From positions 4,528,001 through 4,592,000 of the forward strand of contig NC_063282.1 in the NCBI RefSeq assembly GCF_910591885.1: a stretch of DNA of 64,000 nt. Direction: 5' to 3'. The notes beneath the pieces are model-generated. The model was given only the letters and a program-made list of their open reading frames with translations, had not been told where the DNA came from and searched no databases. Positions 24,426 through 35,488 of this stretch are shown one piece after another. Every line of letters starts with the position of its first letter. The stretch's first letter is position 1. Source of the DNA: Bombus terrestris. Taxonomy: Eukaryota > Arthropoda > Insecta > Hymenoptera > Apidae. Position numbers and translations under genes: made by a program.

Positions 24426-24749
24426 TTTTTGTATTCCAGGAACGCTCGTTCGAATATGAATATGCATTGATTGACTCGTAATTGCGAGCTACTTCACCGG
24501 CCGCATTGTTCCCGGTTATTTATTATCCAACTGGACATTGTTTAAACGCGGTAACGAAGTATTCAGCGGTCCGTGGAAATTTATTTGACAGATCCCTTTG
24601 ACAGCCACTTTCGGACCAACGATTTATCTTGCACCCGGTATACGACACGATGAAGCTCCCGAAATTTTTCTTTCTTCTCCGTTTCTCCTTCGTCTCGCGC
24701 ACTGAACCCTTTTTTTCTGCGGCTAAGACTCGCGAATTTAGACTTTCGA

Positions 24750-25245
24750 GCGAAGAACCGAAGGAGAAAGAAGGATAGAGAAGGAGAAGGCTATGAATGT
24801 GGGATAATTGGGGATATCGACGTATTGTTGGCTTCGACAGAGAGAATATTCTACCGGGACCTTGTCCGTGTCGAGATAAAGTGACAACGAGATAAAAGTA
24901 ACTGCGCGTTCGATATTTAAACGGTCCTGATGGGACCACGAACAACAGAAAGGGTTAAAGCGTGGAAAGAAAGAAGAGAGAGAGAGAGAGAGAGAGAGGG
25001 AGAAGCGAGATCGATGTTTAAAGGGGTGCCAAGATGGAAGCGAGAGATCCATCGGGCGGTCGAGATGCTCAGGTTCCGAGGCATCCTTTAAAATTGGAAT
25101 AATAATGTTCTTTCATCTCTCTGAACTCGAAATGATGACTCGACGCCTTTCAACATTGTGGGAACAAAAATCGGTTAGAAACGCGTCGGCCGGTTTCTTC
25201 CCTTTCTTTTTCTTCCTCGTCCTCTTCTTCGTCGTTTCATTTCGT
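24750..25245 (+). repeat. purine-rich then pyrimidine-rich region with (AG)n
   Basis: Purine-rich at about 24760-24800 and 24950-25020, including an AG run at 24975-24999, then a short pyrimidine-rich tract at about 25190-25245. Overlapping frames reflect composition. Confidence 0.55.
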
Positions 25246-25663
25246 CTTCTCGTTGACGAGAAGACAGATAGAAAAAGGACAGGGACAACGGCGCTTCTTT
25301 CTATCTACCGCATCGCGCACCATTGGAAAATTTCACGTTGCACAGCAAGATAGGATTATTTGATTCCAATAACGTTATTTGGTTAGAAAGAAAATAGAAA
25401 CAAGATAATACAGGTATCCCGCTGAGGATACTAATATTCCTATTCCATGTTTTTATATAGAGTTTCAAAGAGAAGAATTGCAAATGAAATCTTAAAGCAA
25501 CGATGACTCTTAACGACGATTCCAGATACAATCTGGTCGCTTCAAACGATCCTTATGGATAGAATCATCTAAGAAATTAGTCCGAAAAGATTCACCCAAA
25601 GACGTATCCATCCAATGTTTCTCAAAATACGATTTCTCAAAATACGATTTCTCCTGTCCGTAG

Positions 25664-25971
25664 ATCGCAAAAACGAACGATCGATATTTCGAGTAAATCG
25701 ATTTGATAGACGGAACGCGTTCGGAGGAGACAAGCTGCGAAGCTCGAGGCTAAGCGGACCACGGTACGACAACGCTTCGATCGTTTTCGTGAGCAAAGAT
25801 GATTCGCGAATGCTTGCGCCTACCTCGACAAAAGATATTAACGATGCTATTGAGAGGGAGATGAAATTAAAAAGAAACACAAACGACGAGCAGATCGACA
25901 AAGGCAAGAGACGATTTGTAATTAATGCGAGTGTGTTAGAGGGCAGAAGAGGAAACAGCGGGACCAGATGA
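25664..25971 (+). CDS. weak candidate terminal exon, about 102 codons (unassigned)
   Basis: A fair acceptor (TTTCTCCTGTCCGTAG) opens an uninterrupted frame that ends in TGA at 25971. Unlike most long frames here it is not low-complexity. Its composition is mixed and charged, with segments such as YDNASIVFVSKDDSR and INDAIEREMKLKRNTNDEQ. No AATAAA lies soon after the stop and no domain is recognised. A frame of similar length on the opposite strand overlaps it. It may be chance. Confidence 0.15.
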
Positions 25972-27100
25972 AGTATGGCAAGGGGTGGGGATCGGTAGGG
26001 AAAAAAATGACGTAAGTCATCCTACGAAGCATTAGATTGAGCTTGATTACGAGTAATTATTCTTACAGCACGGTTTCGTACGTCCTTATAACGGCTGGTA
26101 ACGAGGCCGGCGATCTTTGATCATTGCCTCGATCGAGATACACATCGCCGGCACGTAAAACGCGTCGACCTCAGAGATTGATCAGCCTTGTCCTTCGATC
26201 TTGCGCACCTTTTGGAAAAAGATGGCCGCGACTGCTTGTCCGCTGGAAATCGAACAATCGAAAGTACGAAGCTGCAAGTATGTGTTGTATGCGGTAACAA
26301 AGCCGCAAGAAACTTGCTGGTGGGTAAGAAAGAGACAGACAGATTTATCGTTGATTTATATGTCATGACGTGCTCACAGATATAGAAACATACCGGAGAC
26401 AAAGATATATGGCGCTAATGAGTTACGATAAAATGAACTTAACGAAATAGAAACGTAAGAGCGAAAAGCGGAATGCGATCACTTTGGAGAAAGTAAAGTC
26501 GTAGCGAGCGATAAAATATTCAGCTTAATAAGGAGGAATAGATAATGGATCTTTAGTCGGCGATCGGGCAAGAACGATCGAAATCGAAGAAGCCTGCTCG
26601 ACACGTTCGATCGCACAGGTTCGATACACGCGTCCGTTGGTTCGCTGGCATGTCCCGGGGGGACACTCGATGAATAACGAACGTCTTTTCCACGCCTCCG
26701 AAATGTTGGTGATTAGCCGTGAAATATCGGTTTTCGTATACGAAGAAATTACACGGAGGGCGAGGGGAGTTCGTGACGAAAAATGGAGCGGAGAGAGGTG
26801 GTTCGTGAGAGTGAACGTTCGCCGGTGAAGAGGCGATGGAGGATTTCGAGGAGAATATAAAAGCTCGGGCATCGGCTTCCACGGTACCATAAATAATGGC
26901 GGGCGCTAATCTACGTTCATTAATTCGTCTCCGGGGGATTCATCTTTAGCGGTGCTGCAAAAAACCGAGCAAATAGATGGAAAATCGCGGTGGGTCGAGA
27001 GGGATGCAACGCGGCGATATGGGAGTGGCCTAAAAACACCGCGGCGAGAAACCGATTTGAGAACCAGTCGAACAATTAAACGTCTCCGGGACAACGATGA
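25972..27100. other. non-coding stretch
   Basis: No supported gene. The frame at 26188-26385 contains a CVVCG motif superficially like the start of a nuclear-receptor finger, but the rest of the finger is absent. The remaining frames overlap on both strands. Confidence 0.4.
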
Positions 27101-27109
27101 AGCCAGCGA

Positions 27110-28360
27110 AACGGGAGTGGAAGACGAGGAACGGATGGACGGCGACCGCGTGGACGAAGATGACGAAGGAGAGGAAGGGAGGCAGAGAAGGAATAACACG
27201 GAGGAATAACATCGAAAAAGCAGAAGAAACGAACGACGGAGGAGAGTAGAAGGGGGGTAGAAGAGAGTAGGAGTGCAGCCAGTCGAAAGTCCGGGAGGGA
27301 GAAAAAAAGGATGAAAATCGCGGTTGTAAAATCCACGCGGGTTGCACCAAACGCAATTAACCGCTAAACCCGAATCCCCATAGGGGCCTGGGATGTGGTG
27401 TATATAGGTGGAGAGAAAGAGAGTGAGAGAGAGAACCGAAGAAGGGAACAACGAGCGAGGAGAGTGGAGAGACGAAAGAAGAACGAAAGAAGAAGAAAAG
27501 AAGGAACGAAGAAGAAAGAGGAAAGAGAGCATCCATAGTTAGACAGGGAGAGGGGAGTGGAGAAAGGAGAAAGAGAGAAGGTAGGAAAGAGAGGAGAATC
27601 TGGCCCTCTCGACGACTACTTTCGGTCTGGCCAGCCCTGCCAGCCCTTAGGGCTCCAGACGGAACGCTTTTAAAATTTATTGACAATCATAAATTTCGAA
27701 AATAAAACCTTATATTCCCGAGCGCGCGCGCGCGCGCGTTCGCGTCCGCGTGCTCCCTGCCACTCGCATAACCTCACCGCTTGTACCGACTTGGTATCCG
27801 TCTAAGAGTGTTAGTGCCGGGTTTGTGACTCTTGCAGAGGCTGCATACACGGCTGCTGCAGAAAAGGTTTCGCAGACGCGAACGGGCCCCGAACTTCGTT
27901 TCTCCTCTTTCCTCGTCGCTGAGTCGCTCTACCACCACCGAGTAGTAGTCTGGGATCGTTTTCTCTTCCGTTGCTCCTTTTCTCGGGGTGCTCGAAACAA
28001 AAGAATTCGTTACGAATTTGCCTCCCCCCTGCCGCTGTTCCTCGCCTCTCCCCGCCGTTCTGTTTCTCTTTTCTCCTGGAACTGCTTTCGTTCCCTCGTT
28101 CCATCGTTCGCGTTCGTATTGCCTCCGCTTCTCGACGCCGGGGTACACTTGCCAATTTTTCGTCCAACATGTCCCCCTTCCCCACCCCTCTAACCACCCC
28201 TTCACCCCGTTTTGCTTTTCGATCTTTCGCCTTCTTATTTTCTCGACCGGAGCTGTTATTATTTAGCATTGTTCTAAACCGAAGAAACGATCGATGCGTT
28301 CCCCTTTTTCGAAGGCCTACGTCCGCTTCCCCTCGAAGAAAAGAGGAAAAGAAAGAGTCA
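27110..28360 (+). repeat. long purine-rich tract, (GC)n core, long pyrimidine-rich tract
   Basis: Plus-strand purine bias dominates about 27110-27600 and pyrimidine bias about 27895-28360. Between them lie a short AT-rich segment and an uninterrupted (GC)n run at 27722-27738. The longest frames in this part (193-208 codons on either strand) are Ser/Leu/Phe-rich or Arg/Glu-rich translations of the tracts, with no domain, and are not annotated. Confidence 0.7.
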
Positions 28361-29828
28361 GTCGTTGGAACGATGCCTTCCAACGATCTCATGTTAATAA
28401 GCGGCTCCCCGGCTTTTTCTGACAGCTATTGTAATGACTTCTTATTCGATCCTTTCGCCTATCCGTCCTGGTTATCTCTGCTCCTGGTATGCGTCCAACC
28501 GATGGGATCATCCCCCTGGAAATTCTCACGATTTCTCATAGTGTCCACCTAAATCTCTTCATCCATCGTATCTCCAGAAAGCAATACGGGATTCGACTGG
28601 GATCATTTTTGGAAATCTATTCGCAATTTACACAATCTTCCTTTTATTTGTGTCACGTTTTCTCTCTTTTCTTTTTGTGTTCGGAAGAATATCTCTTCTT
28701 CCTCTCACAACATTTTAATAATCGGTATAAATTATTCTGGACTCTACCGAGAACCGTTCCAAAGTAAGCAGTGACACGGGGAATTAAGTCCCTGCGAGCC
28801 GACAGTTTCTTCAGTCACGTGTCCGTGTGTTTCCTTTACATATCGCCATCGATCTTCAAGGGCCGGGCTCTTCATCCGGCATTTGAATACGATCTCGCTC
28901 GCTGTCCATCGATTCCTGAAGAAGCCGTCTTTCTAACGAACGCCCGTTTTAAGCCCTCTTTTCTTTGGCGCCGGCTATCGTCCCGCGCATCGCGCAGAGC
29001 GTGTAAAAAATTTTATTGGCAGTTCGAAGGCGTACGACGTCCAGCCGGCGCGGTGGCGCGCAAGAAACAAGGACGAACGACTCCTAAATCGTCGCGTTCG
29101 ATGGCTGGAAAGGGGGCCTCCGGATGGATCCACCCGCGCCTGTCAGCCGCGTCATTCACAGAGAATATCGCGTGTCGTGTTTCATTCGATCGTCTCGAAT
29201 TGTTATTTGTGGTATCGTTGCACGGATGGATTTTTAAACACGTCGAATTCCAGGGCTGGCACCGCTTATAAACACCCGGCTTGCTCGTTCCTGATCGCGA
29301 GGAGTACGGCCAAGCACACTGAACGGAGACAGGCGACGACGAAGAGAAGAGACAAGCCTCGGGATTGTCCAAGTTTATTATACCCGTAAGCGAATTATCG
29401 ATCGAAACGAGTCGGCCGATCAATTTGATCGACTAATGAATTAAATCTACGCTGCCACGCGGAAGTATTTGCGCACTTATCGTAGGAGACTTTTACTCAG
29501 ACGCAAATTTTAACGATTGTATTGATCAAATTTGAAGTCAAACTGAAAAATGTAACGTGGAAACTACAAGATATTTATTGGAAATACGTATCCAATAAAA
29601 GATTGCTGCACAGCATTGATAATCACCTTAAGCGCGCAATAAGTGTTACATATCGACTCACTAAAAATATCCTGGATTATTAATATGACGAATAATTAAC
29701 CGTTTAGATACTTTTATGATTTCTGAGAAATATATACTTTTATCAACTCGTAATATATATTTTCAGATTGGTTTCAAGCTTCACCGATACACTCACGATA
29801 GTCGAGTTTCATAACAACGCTAATGAAT

Positions 29829-29895
29829 TTTCAACATGTTTCGTATAACCCACGTAATATATTCGTAAAAGGTGTCTACAAGTGTTGGAATATTT
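29829..29895 (+). repeat. dispersed repeat, copy 2
   Basis: The core ATGTTTCGTATAACCCACG, then GTGTCTACAAGTGTTGGAAT, matches 10455-10520 at most positions and shares the TATAACCCAC block with 47655-47715. A 15-nt fragment of it (TAACCCACGTAATAT) recurs near 31427. The family is unidentified. Confidence 0.55.
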
Positions 29896-30921
29896 TCGCG
29901 AGTCTGTTTATGCCTGACGATAATGTTACTTGGTGAAATCTGGTTATTTTGTGTAAAGTTTAAAATTATGTTTTAAGACGTGGAAGATTAAATGACCCGT
30001 TTAAGTTAACATCGCTGTTTGTATGGGTAGATACCTCTGATGGAATATTGGCCTCTACAGTTTCGTAACATTCTCCTTACTTTAGCTACTCCATTTCAAA
30101 CTTTTCTCTCGCGTGACAATTTTTGTCACATCGAGGACACCGTCTCGCTAGATTCGGAAACACGCAACGGGATCTCGTACGTGGATCGATCGTTCACGTT
30201 ACACTTAGCCAAGCCTTTTTAATCTCCTTCCGGATCTAATGTTTTCGTCGCGTCTGACTCGAAGTGGCAAATTCCCCTTTGAGTTATTCAAATTAGTACA
30301 TTATCCATCATGCGGATGTCGAAAGAACAATGTCAGGAAACGAAGTCTCGTAGCCTCTGGATTCGAGAACCTGAAAAATTATGCAAGTATAGTGAAAGGC
30401 CAGTTCGAAACCAGTCTCTAAACCTTCCTACTCTTTAAAAAAAAAAAAAAGAAAAAAAAATGTCCTAAGCAAATCCATCGAACTCGCCTCGCCTTCTTTA
30501 CTATTGGTTTGTTTTAAAAGTTTTAAAAATTTGGAGGTATTATTATTACTAAATATTTAAACAACAGATACATACATTATATCTTCTTGCAACTTCGCTA
30601 TTTGTTGCGTAGCTTCGTGATAATTTATCCGAAAAAATAATCTCAGAAATGACTCGGTTTTGTATGTTTGTGGAGTATTGCGTTTCTTGTCATTAGAAAG
30701 TGTCTTGTGAAAATAAGAATTTAAATAAGATGATCTGAGCATCGAACAGATGTGTTTGTAGAATCAATCTTCATCCATCTTCGGCTATTACTTTTTTATT
30801 TATACTAATTTTAATCGAAATTAGAGTCTCGTTAGAGTTTCAAGCATACTTCGTGCACTTGACATAATTTCACGGTATCCAAATACTTATAAACAGATAA
30901 ACAAAGTGGCAAGGAATTTTC

Positions 30922-30939
30922 AATAATTGTACAATTATT
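30922..30939. repeat. 18-bp perfect AT-rich palindrome
   Basis: AATAATTGTACAATTATT is exactly self-complementary. In AT-rich sequence such palindromes are not rare. Confidence 0.6.
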
Positions 30940-32480
30940 TTTAATAATCACTTCCGTATCATTAAAACTGTCCTCTTGAAAATATCAATTATTACTATAC
31001 TAAATATACCCTTCGAAAATGTCATAGATTTATCATCTATTTTTAAGAAATTTACATCTTCGAACAAGTATAATTAGCGCTAAATGACATGGAAATAAAA
31101 GAATGAAGAAAAATGAACTTTCCATGTGTTTCTCTTATGCTCTACACTTTGTATCCATATTTGTGGCATATGGTTAGGTGGAGGATCGCGTCAAAACCTC
31201 TGGAAAGGTGGTCGAGCAGAGGCTGTCGATGGGAGGGAGGGTCACCAGAATGAAGGAGGGGGGTCACGAGAGCGAAGAAGGGGGTAGGGGGGCGAATTCA
31301 TCATCAGTCCAAGTCAGGAATTATAACGGAGCGATTCATCACGAGAGGCCACCGATCCGTCATGCCGATCCACGTGTGCAAGCCGTTTTTGAATATCTCG
31401 CGGACGTATATCTGTATATCTCAGTTAACCCACGTAATATCCAGCGATGGTTTTTCAGCGGCGACCTTGGCACGGCAGGCGCGCGTTTTAAAAAACTGTT
31501 TCGAACAATGCGCGGAATTTTTGCGCGGCTCGTCGTTCGCGCAAAATGCAAATCCCCCTCGGGTTTCTTGTTATTTATATCTGCCCCGTGATTAATCGAC
31601 CGCCTCATTAATTATGACAGTCTATTACGTATGCATTGCATCGTGATCGCGGCCGAACCTCGACCACTCGCCTGTAAATTACCCTTTAAGACTCTCTTTG
31701 TTGTTATACAACGAAATCCAAAAGAATTCTCTTTCGCGGATCGTTGTCCGCCATGCCAAATGAGTTAATAATCGGAGCCAGAAATTTGTCATCTTTAGGG
31801 TAAAGGAAACGCACTATGGCTATAGGAAGATGGTACTCGTATTTTCTAATGTACCTTTTTTTTTTCTTTATCAAGTTCAACGATTCATTATGAAAGTTTT
31901 GAAAGTACATGCCACTAACGATATGTGAGGTGAAATTCACTATACGTAGAACAAAGTTCTTTAAGTTTCATTTTGGAAGATAAACTTCGAATGTTTATGC
32001 ATTCGTGGGAGGATCTGGTAATAGTATTAGAAGAATAGACGTAATTCGGGTTTCACGAGAGTACGAATTTCCCTGAACATTCAACATTGTCTGATCGTCG
32101 ATTCCAACGTAGCTAATATTAAAAAAAAAATCTAGAAACTGAAACTTTTGAATTTACTCAATTAGGAATCTGGCGGTGATTTTTTGAGAAAGCTCGAGAA
32201 TGGTCGATAGATCGATTATTTTTCCGTATCGTGGCAAATGAACGGCAACAGATTAGAGGCCCCGAGCGTTATTACGACGTATAAACTATCGCAGGGCTCT
32301 GTACACCGGCGGTAACATAAATTCGAGCCACTTTTAATTTCAAAGTCATGACTGGAAAAGTGGAGGGCGCGATCGTGCCTGGATCTGATATTTATCGCGG
32401 TGGTTCGTCGAATCGCGCTCCGTTTTTCTCGATTAAAATGAACGACAGTGTTTCTCGACGCGACTGCGGCGTACCAGGAA

Positions 32481-32496
32481 ACGGAAGTGACGTCAC
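32481..32496 (+). promoter_or_regulatory. ETS-CRE composite site
   Basis: ACGGAAGTGACGTCAC joins an ETS-type core (CGGAAGT) to a full palindromic CRE (TGACGTCA) at the spacing known from animal promoters that bind GABP/ETS and CREB/ATF proteins. It lies in a CpG-containing, GC-richer patch about 190 bp from the mariner relic. The motif is seen directly; promoter function is inferred. No convincing transcription start or first exon is identified beside it. Confidence 0.4.
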
Positions 32497-32671
32497 CCTC
32501 GACGAGCTACTCCTCCGTGATCGCGCGCCTCTGTGTGCTCGGTCGTTTCGTTTATTGGAATCGTTTGTTTGTCTTTGACCCCGATGGAATTTTATCGATG
32601 CGGTAGACTTTGCTCCCGTCACCGGTCGACCGTGCCGTTTTAAGAAACGATTTCTGTTTTAAAAGAAAATA

Positions 32672-32700
32672 CCAGGTATGTAAATATGAAACCGGAATTT
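32672..32700 (+). repeat. mariner terminal inverted repeat, transposase C-terminal side
   Basis: A 29-bp terminal repeat starting CCAGGTATGTAAATATG and ending CCGGAATTT. Compared with the other end it differs at the first base and at two internal positions. It is preceded by the TA target duplicate. Confidence 0.93.
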
Positions 32701-32747
32701 TTGTATAGAAAATACACGTTTATTGTATGAAAATGATTAAAAATATT

Positions 32748-33396
32748 TTATTCGAAGTATTGCCCATCGCTAGCTATACATTTTTCCCACCTGTCTGGCA
32801 ATTGGTGGATGCCACGCCAAAGAAACTGTCGCTCTTTTGAGGCAAACCAGTCATCGAACCATTTTCGTACATTTTCGTAAGAAGTGAAGTGCTGGTCAAA
32901 AAGTGCGTGTCCCATCGATGCAAATAAATAGTAATCGGACGGAGCCAAGTCTGGTGAGTAAGCCGCGTGCGAAAGTATTTCCCAACTAAACGCTTCAATC
33001 GTTTCCTTGACCGGTTTTGCTGTATGCGATGGTGCATTATCACGAAGCAAAATTACTTTGGGTAGCCTTTTTTGATATTCTGGTCGATTTTCACGCAAAG
33101 CTTGATTCAAATCGATCATTTGTTGTCGGTAGCGCTCAGTATTAACGGTTTCGCCAGGTTTTAACAGCTCATAATAGATCACACCCTTCTGATCCACGTT
33201 CTTCGTTCCTCACGTCAAAATTGCCACTTCTGAATTTTTTAAACCACTCAAAGCACTGTGATTTACCAAGAGCATGCTCATCGTAAGCTTCGACAAGCAT
33301 TCGATGCGATTCTGTAGCAGTTGTCTTCAAATGGTAACAGAAAATCAATGCTGTCTGCAAATCGTAGTTTCCAGGCACAAAATTCGATACGTTCAA
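32748..33396 (-). pseudogene. mariner transposase pseudogene (internal deletion, frameshift)
   Basis: The N-terminal piece (33396 down to about 33193) carries the helix-turn-helix DNA-binding region of mariner transposase: FVPGNYDLQTALIFCYHLK, then VEAYDEHALGKSQCFEWFKK. It reads to FDVRNEERG, where a family member would continue into the linker. Instead the sequence jumps into the catalytic C-terminal part in a different frame (DQKGVIYYELLKPGETVN). The second and third catalytic aspartates survive, in LLRDNAPSHTAK and YSPDLAPSDYYLF, with exactly 34 residues between them, the D34D spacing of mariner. The first catalytic aspartate and about 130 residues are lost. The C-terminal frame ends normally in YFE and TAA at 32748. 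About 215 of roughly 345 residues remain. The gene is not functional. Confidence 0.95.
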
Positions 33397-33523
33397 CGCT
33401 ATTACAAACTATGCTGTTGTATTGTTCTGAGTCGAAAATGTCTGTGAGATGTCAACAAAGACTTTTGGCATCAATGACGCGGTTTAGTGATAACTACGTT
33501 ATCAGCTAGGGCGATTCTTAGGC

Positions 33524-33552
33524 AAATTCCGGTTTCATACTTACAGACCTGA
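33524..33552 (-). repeat. mariner terminal inverted repeat, transposase N-terminal side
   Basis: On the minus strand this 29-bp repeat starts TCAGGTCTGTAAGTATG and ends CCGGAATTT, matching the other end at 26 of 29 positions. The flanking TA target duplicate follows at 33553-33554. Confidence 0.93.
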
Positions 33553-35255
33553 TATGTCTCGATCGTGAAATTACTTTCAGAATGATAAACGATCTATACT
33601 TGTTTCAGGAGCATCCGATAACCGTAACGAACATTTTTTTCTACGTAGAATTAATGAATTACGCGTTTTAAGAATGCAGAAACTGCTCCCTATCTTTTTC
33701 CTTTATTAATGGTTGGCCGATCGTGCGTTGGTACGAACACGTGCCAGGGAAGGGACCTGTTTAAATTCTCAGATGGACACTGACCGGGGAATCGAATAAG
33801 GTTTTCGAATTAACCAGGGCCCATTCAAAGAACGTACGTGCCTTCTGTACGACACGGGGAGATAGTACGACGAGAATGCCTTTTCAAAAGTCCTTAAACG
33901 CATGACTGTACTTATGATACGTGTAAATGGCCCTTACTTCTATTACGTTGTCAACAACGACAAAGCTATCTCGTTGAACGTAATTTACTACGTCGCTACT
34001 AGTCTTCCCACGGAATTGTTCCAAATTCTTCGTATTATCGGCAAAAGGGAGTCGTCGGTCGAAATTACCTCACAACAGAGGCGAAGAAATTAGCATGGAT
34101 TCAGCCAGTGGGCGAATTTAAATAAATCCATTAAACGTGCAGGCTGCCAACGTCACACGGCGATCATTTTGCTTTTTTTCCGTTTCCCCGATCGGCCGGT
34201 GGCCTCTGTATCAGCGGAGCAGCCTCCTTCACCTTCTCTAATTGACCACGATCCGCGATCTTGCACCCCCGTGGCCGATGGCGCGATGGAAGGGGGCCGG
34301 TTAGGCAGGGCGGGCGCGATTTTTGAAATTTCAAATCCGGATTTGCGTTGCAGATGCAGAAGCCCCTCGGGGCAATGTCGCGCTCGCGGAGTATAATGTT
34401 TTCCTCTCAATTAAGCCTTAATTAAGTTAAAATTAACATCGTGGATTTCTCCCTTCCCCACGCTCCCTTCCAGGGAGCACCCACCTCGAGTCCTCTCCAG
34501 CTTTGGGTGGCCTGAACCGCGTACAGCCGCCGCCAAAACACTGGCAGGTTATCGATTACACTTCGCTCGAGGAGCCGATTTCTCTCAAACGAATCAATCT
34601 CTTTCTCTCTCTCCCTCTCTTCCTACCTCTCTCTCTTTCTCGAAGAAGTAGAAGAAGAAGAAGAAGAAGAAGAAGAAGAAGAAGAAGAAGATGATGATGA
34701 TGATGAAGTAGAAGAAGAATTTATCTATATACTAATCCATCGAATAAAAAGCAAAGTATATATTCATTCCTAATAAGACTAGAAAAAGTATATGAAAATT
34801 AAGTCGCAAAAATGTTTACGACGAACGAATGGCTGATACCGTTACCAGTTAAAAATCTGAGTAACCGTGACGCCGAAAGTGCAGTCTGATTTCAAGGGGC
34901 TACGTGTTTAATCGATCCAGGATTTGCTCGTACCAGGGGGTCCATGTATCACTCCCTTCATTTTCCATTCATCGCATTCAAGCTTACCCACCTTCTCTGG
35001 TTAGATATTTCGTCGGAGAAAACGCTTCATCATAAACGGTCGCGATCCTCCTGGCCTGGCGATGATCATCCGTCCGTCTATCTCGCTCTGTTCGAAAGCA
35101 GTGGCTCGAAACGGGCTCCGACTTTTGTCCGAGGATGTACGAGTTGGTGGCTAGCACCACCGCGAAGGTGTCCACCACCACCACTGCATACGTGTGGTAT
35201 GGGTTCTACTGGGAATCGAAAGCCTTCAGATAAACCAGCCTTCATTAGGGCGAGG
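33553..35255. other. non-coding stretch
   Basis: No supported gene. It contains a GC-richer patch at 34.17-34.40 kb with overlapping frames on both strands, a pyrimidine-rich patch at 34.59-34.64 kb and a trinucleotide microsatellite after it. Sequence around 35.0-35.25 kb is CpG-rich and leads into the signal-peptide-like frame. Confidence 0.45.
34642..34719 (+). repeat. (GAA)n/(GAT)n microsatellite
   Basis: About a dozen GAA triplets are followed by about five GAT triplets and a few more GAA-like units. A pyrimidine-rich patch (CTCTCT...) precedes it. The Arg-rich frame ending here is a translation of the repeat. Confidence 0.9.
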
Positions 35256-35360
35256 ATGATCAGACAACGCGATGGCCAACGTTGCTGGCTGCCGTTGGTG
35301 CTGCTGGTGCTGTTGCTGATGCGCCAAGGGCTTGCACGGCCCGCTCACCACGACACATAG
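35256..35360 (+). CDS. candidate small frame with signal peptide, 34 codons
   Basis: The ATG at 35256 opens a frame with a basic N-region (MIRQRDGQRC), a hydrophobic core (WLPLVLLVLLL) and a cleavage-like GLA|RPAHHDT before TAG at 35358. This three-part layout is that of a classical secretory signal peptide, and the CTG-rich codon choice is not simple repeat. Only about seven residues would follow cleavage, and no 5' splice site lies between the cleavage point and the stop. So it is either a tiny peptide, a decayed first exon, or chance. The antisense strand of the same bases gives a Gln/His-rich frame. No known preproprotein is recognised. Confidence 0.25.
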   Translation: MIRQRDGQRCWLPLVLLVLLLMRQGLARPAHHDT

Positions 35361-35459
35361 ACGTGGATTGACCGTGGACACGTTACCAAAGGAGACGATC
35401 CTACGGTCCCCGTGTGTGTCCTGCCTCTGTAGAGAGCTGCCTCCTGTGTTCCTACTCAC

Positions 35460-35488
35460 CGTGGGTCCCTTGTCGACGAAGGATTATG
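35460..35488 (-). CDS. candidate 29-nt micro-exon, downstream of 35671-35778
   Basis: On the minus strand, GTGTGTCCTTTTAG forms a pyrimidine-rich acceptor and CCCACG|GTGAGTAGG a strong donor around 29 nt. A branch-like CCTAATTC lies upstream. Joined to the candidate first exon at 35671-35778 across a 182-nt interval, the frame stays open and this part reads IILRRQGTH. The mutual fit in phase raises the likelihood a little. There is no homology. Confidence 0.25.

Larger units (their letters stand above)
28361..32480. other. non-coding stretch
   Basis: No supported gene. It includes a possible donor near 28765 with a weak upstream acceptor, a 166-codon frame at 28771-29271 without recognisable domain, copy 2 of a dispersed repeat at 29.83-29.90 kb, an A-rich patch near 30.44 kb, an 18-bp palindrome at 30.92 kb, and a purine-rich GC patch at about 31.18-31.29 kb. 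Confidence 0.45.
32672..33552 (-). mobile_element. internally deleted mariner element, 881 bp
   Basis: This is a Tc1/mariner-superfamily DNA transposon relic. It is bounded by 29-bp terminal inverted repeats that differ at three positions and by a TA dinucleotide on each side (32670-32671 and 33553-33554), the target duplication typical of mariner. Inside, on the minus strand, lie the N-terminal and C-terminal parts of a mariner transposase. Full mariners are about 1.3 kb, so roughly 400 bp are missing from the middle. The element cannot make an active transposase. Its well-matched ends could still be recognised in trans if a related enzyme were present; this is inference. The surviving sequence suggests a bee/insect mariner of the mellifera type, but subfamily placement would need an alignment. 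Confidence 0.95.

Noticed and set aside
24127..24481. Acidic and basic low-complexity frames
   Set aside because: They translate ACG and AAG triplet runs in different phases; this is a microsatellite, not a gene.
4570..25431. Shared GGTATCCCGCTGNGGATAC string at about 4571 and 25413
   Set aside because: Only about 19 bases match and flanks differ; a near-match of this size is expected roughly by chance in 64 kb.
26004..26020. ATGACGTAAGTCAT as a bZIP site or a splice donor
   Set aside because: It is an imperfect palindrome, and no acceptor or exon-like frame precedes the GTAAGT convincingly.
26188..26385. CVVCGNKA motif resembling the start of a nuclear-receptor zinc finger
   Set aside because: The second cysteine pair and the conserved finger residues are absent. 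The upstream splice context is poor and the rest of the frame shows no receptor similarity.
26906..27532. 208-codon minus-strand frame
   Set aside because: It is the pyrimidine-strand translation of a purine-rich tract (long Ser/Leu/Phe runs), with several overlapping frames and no domain.
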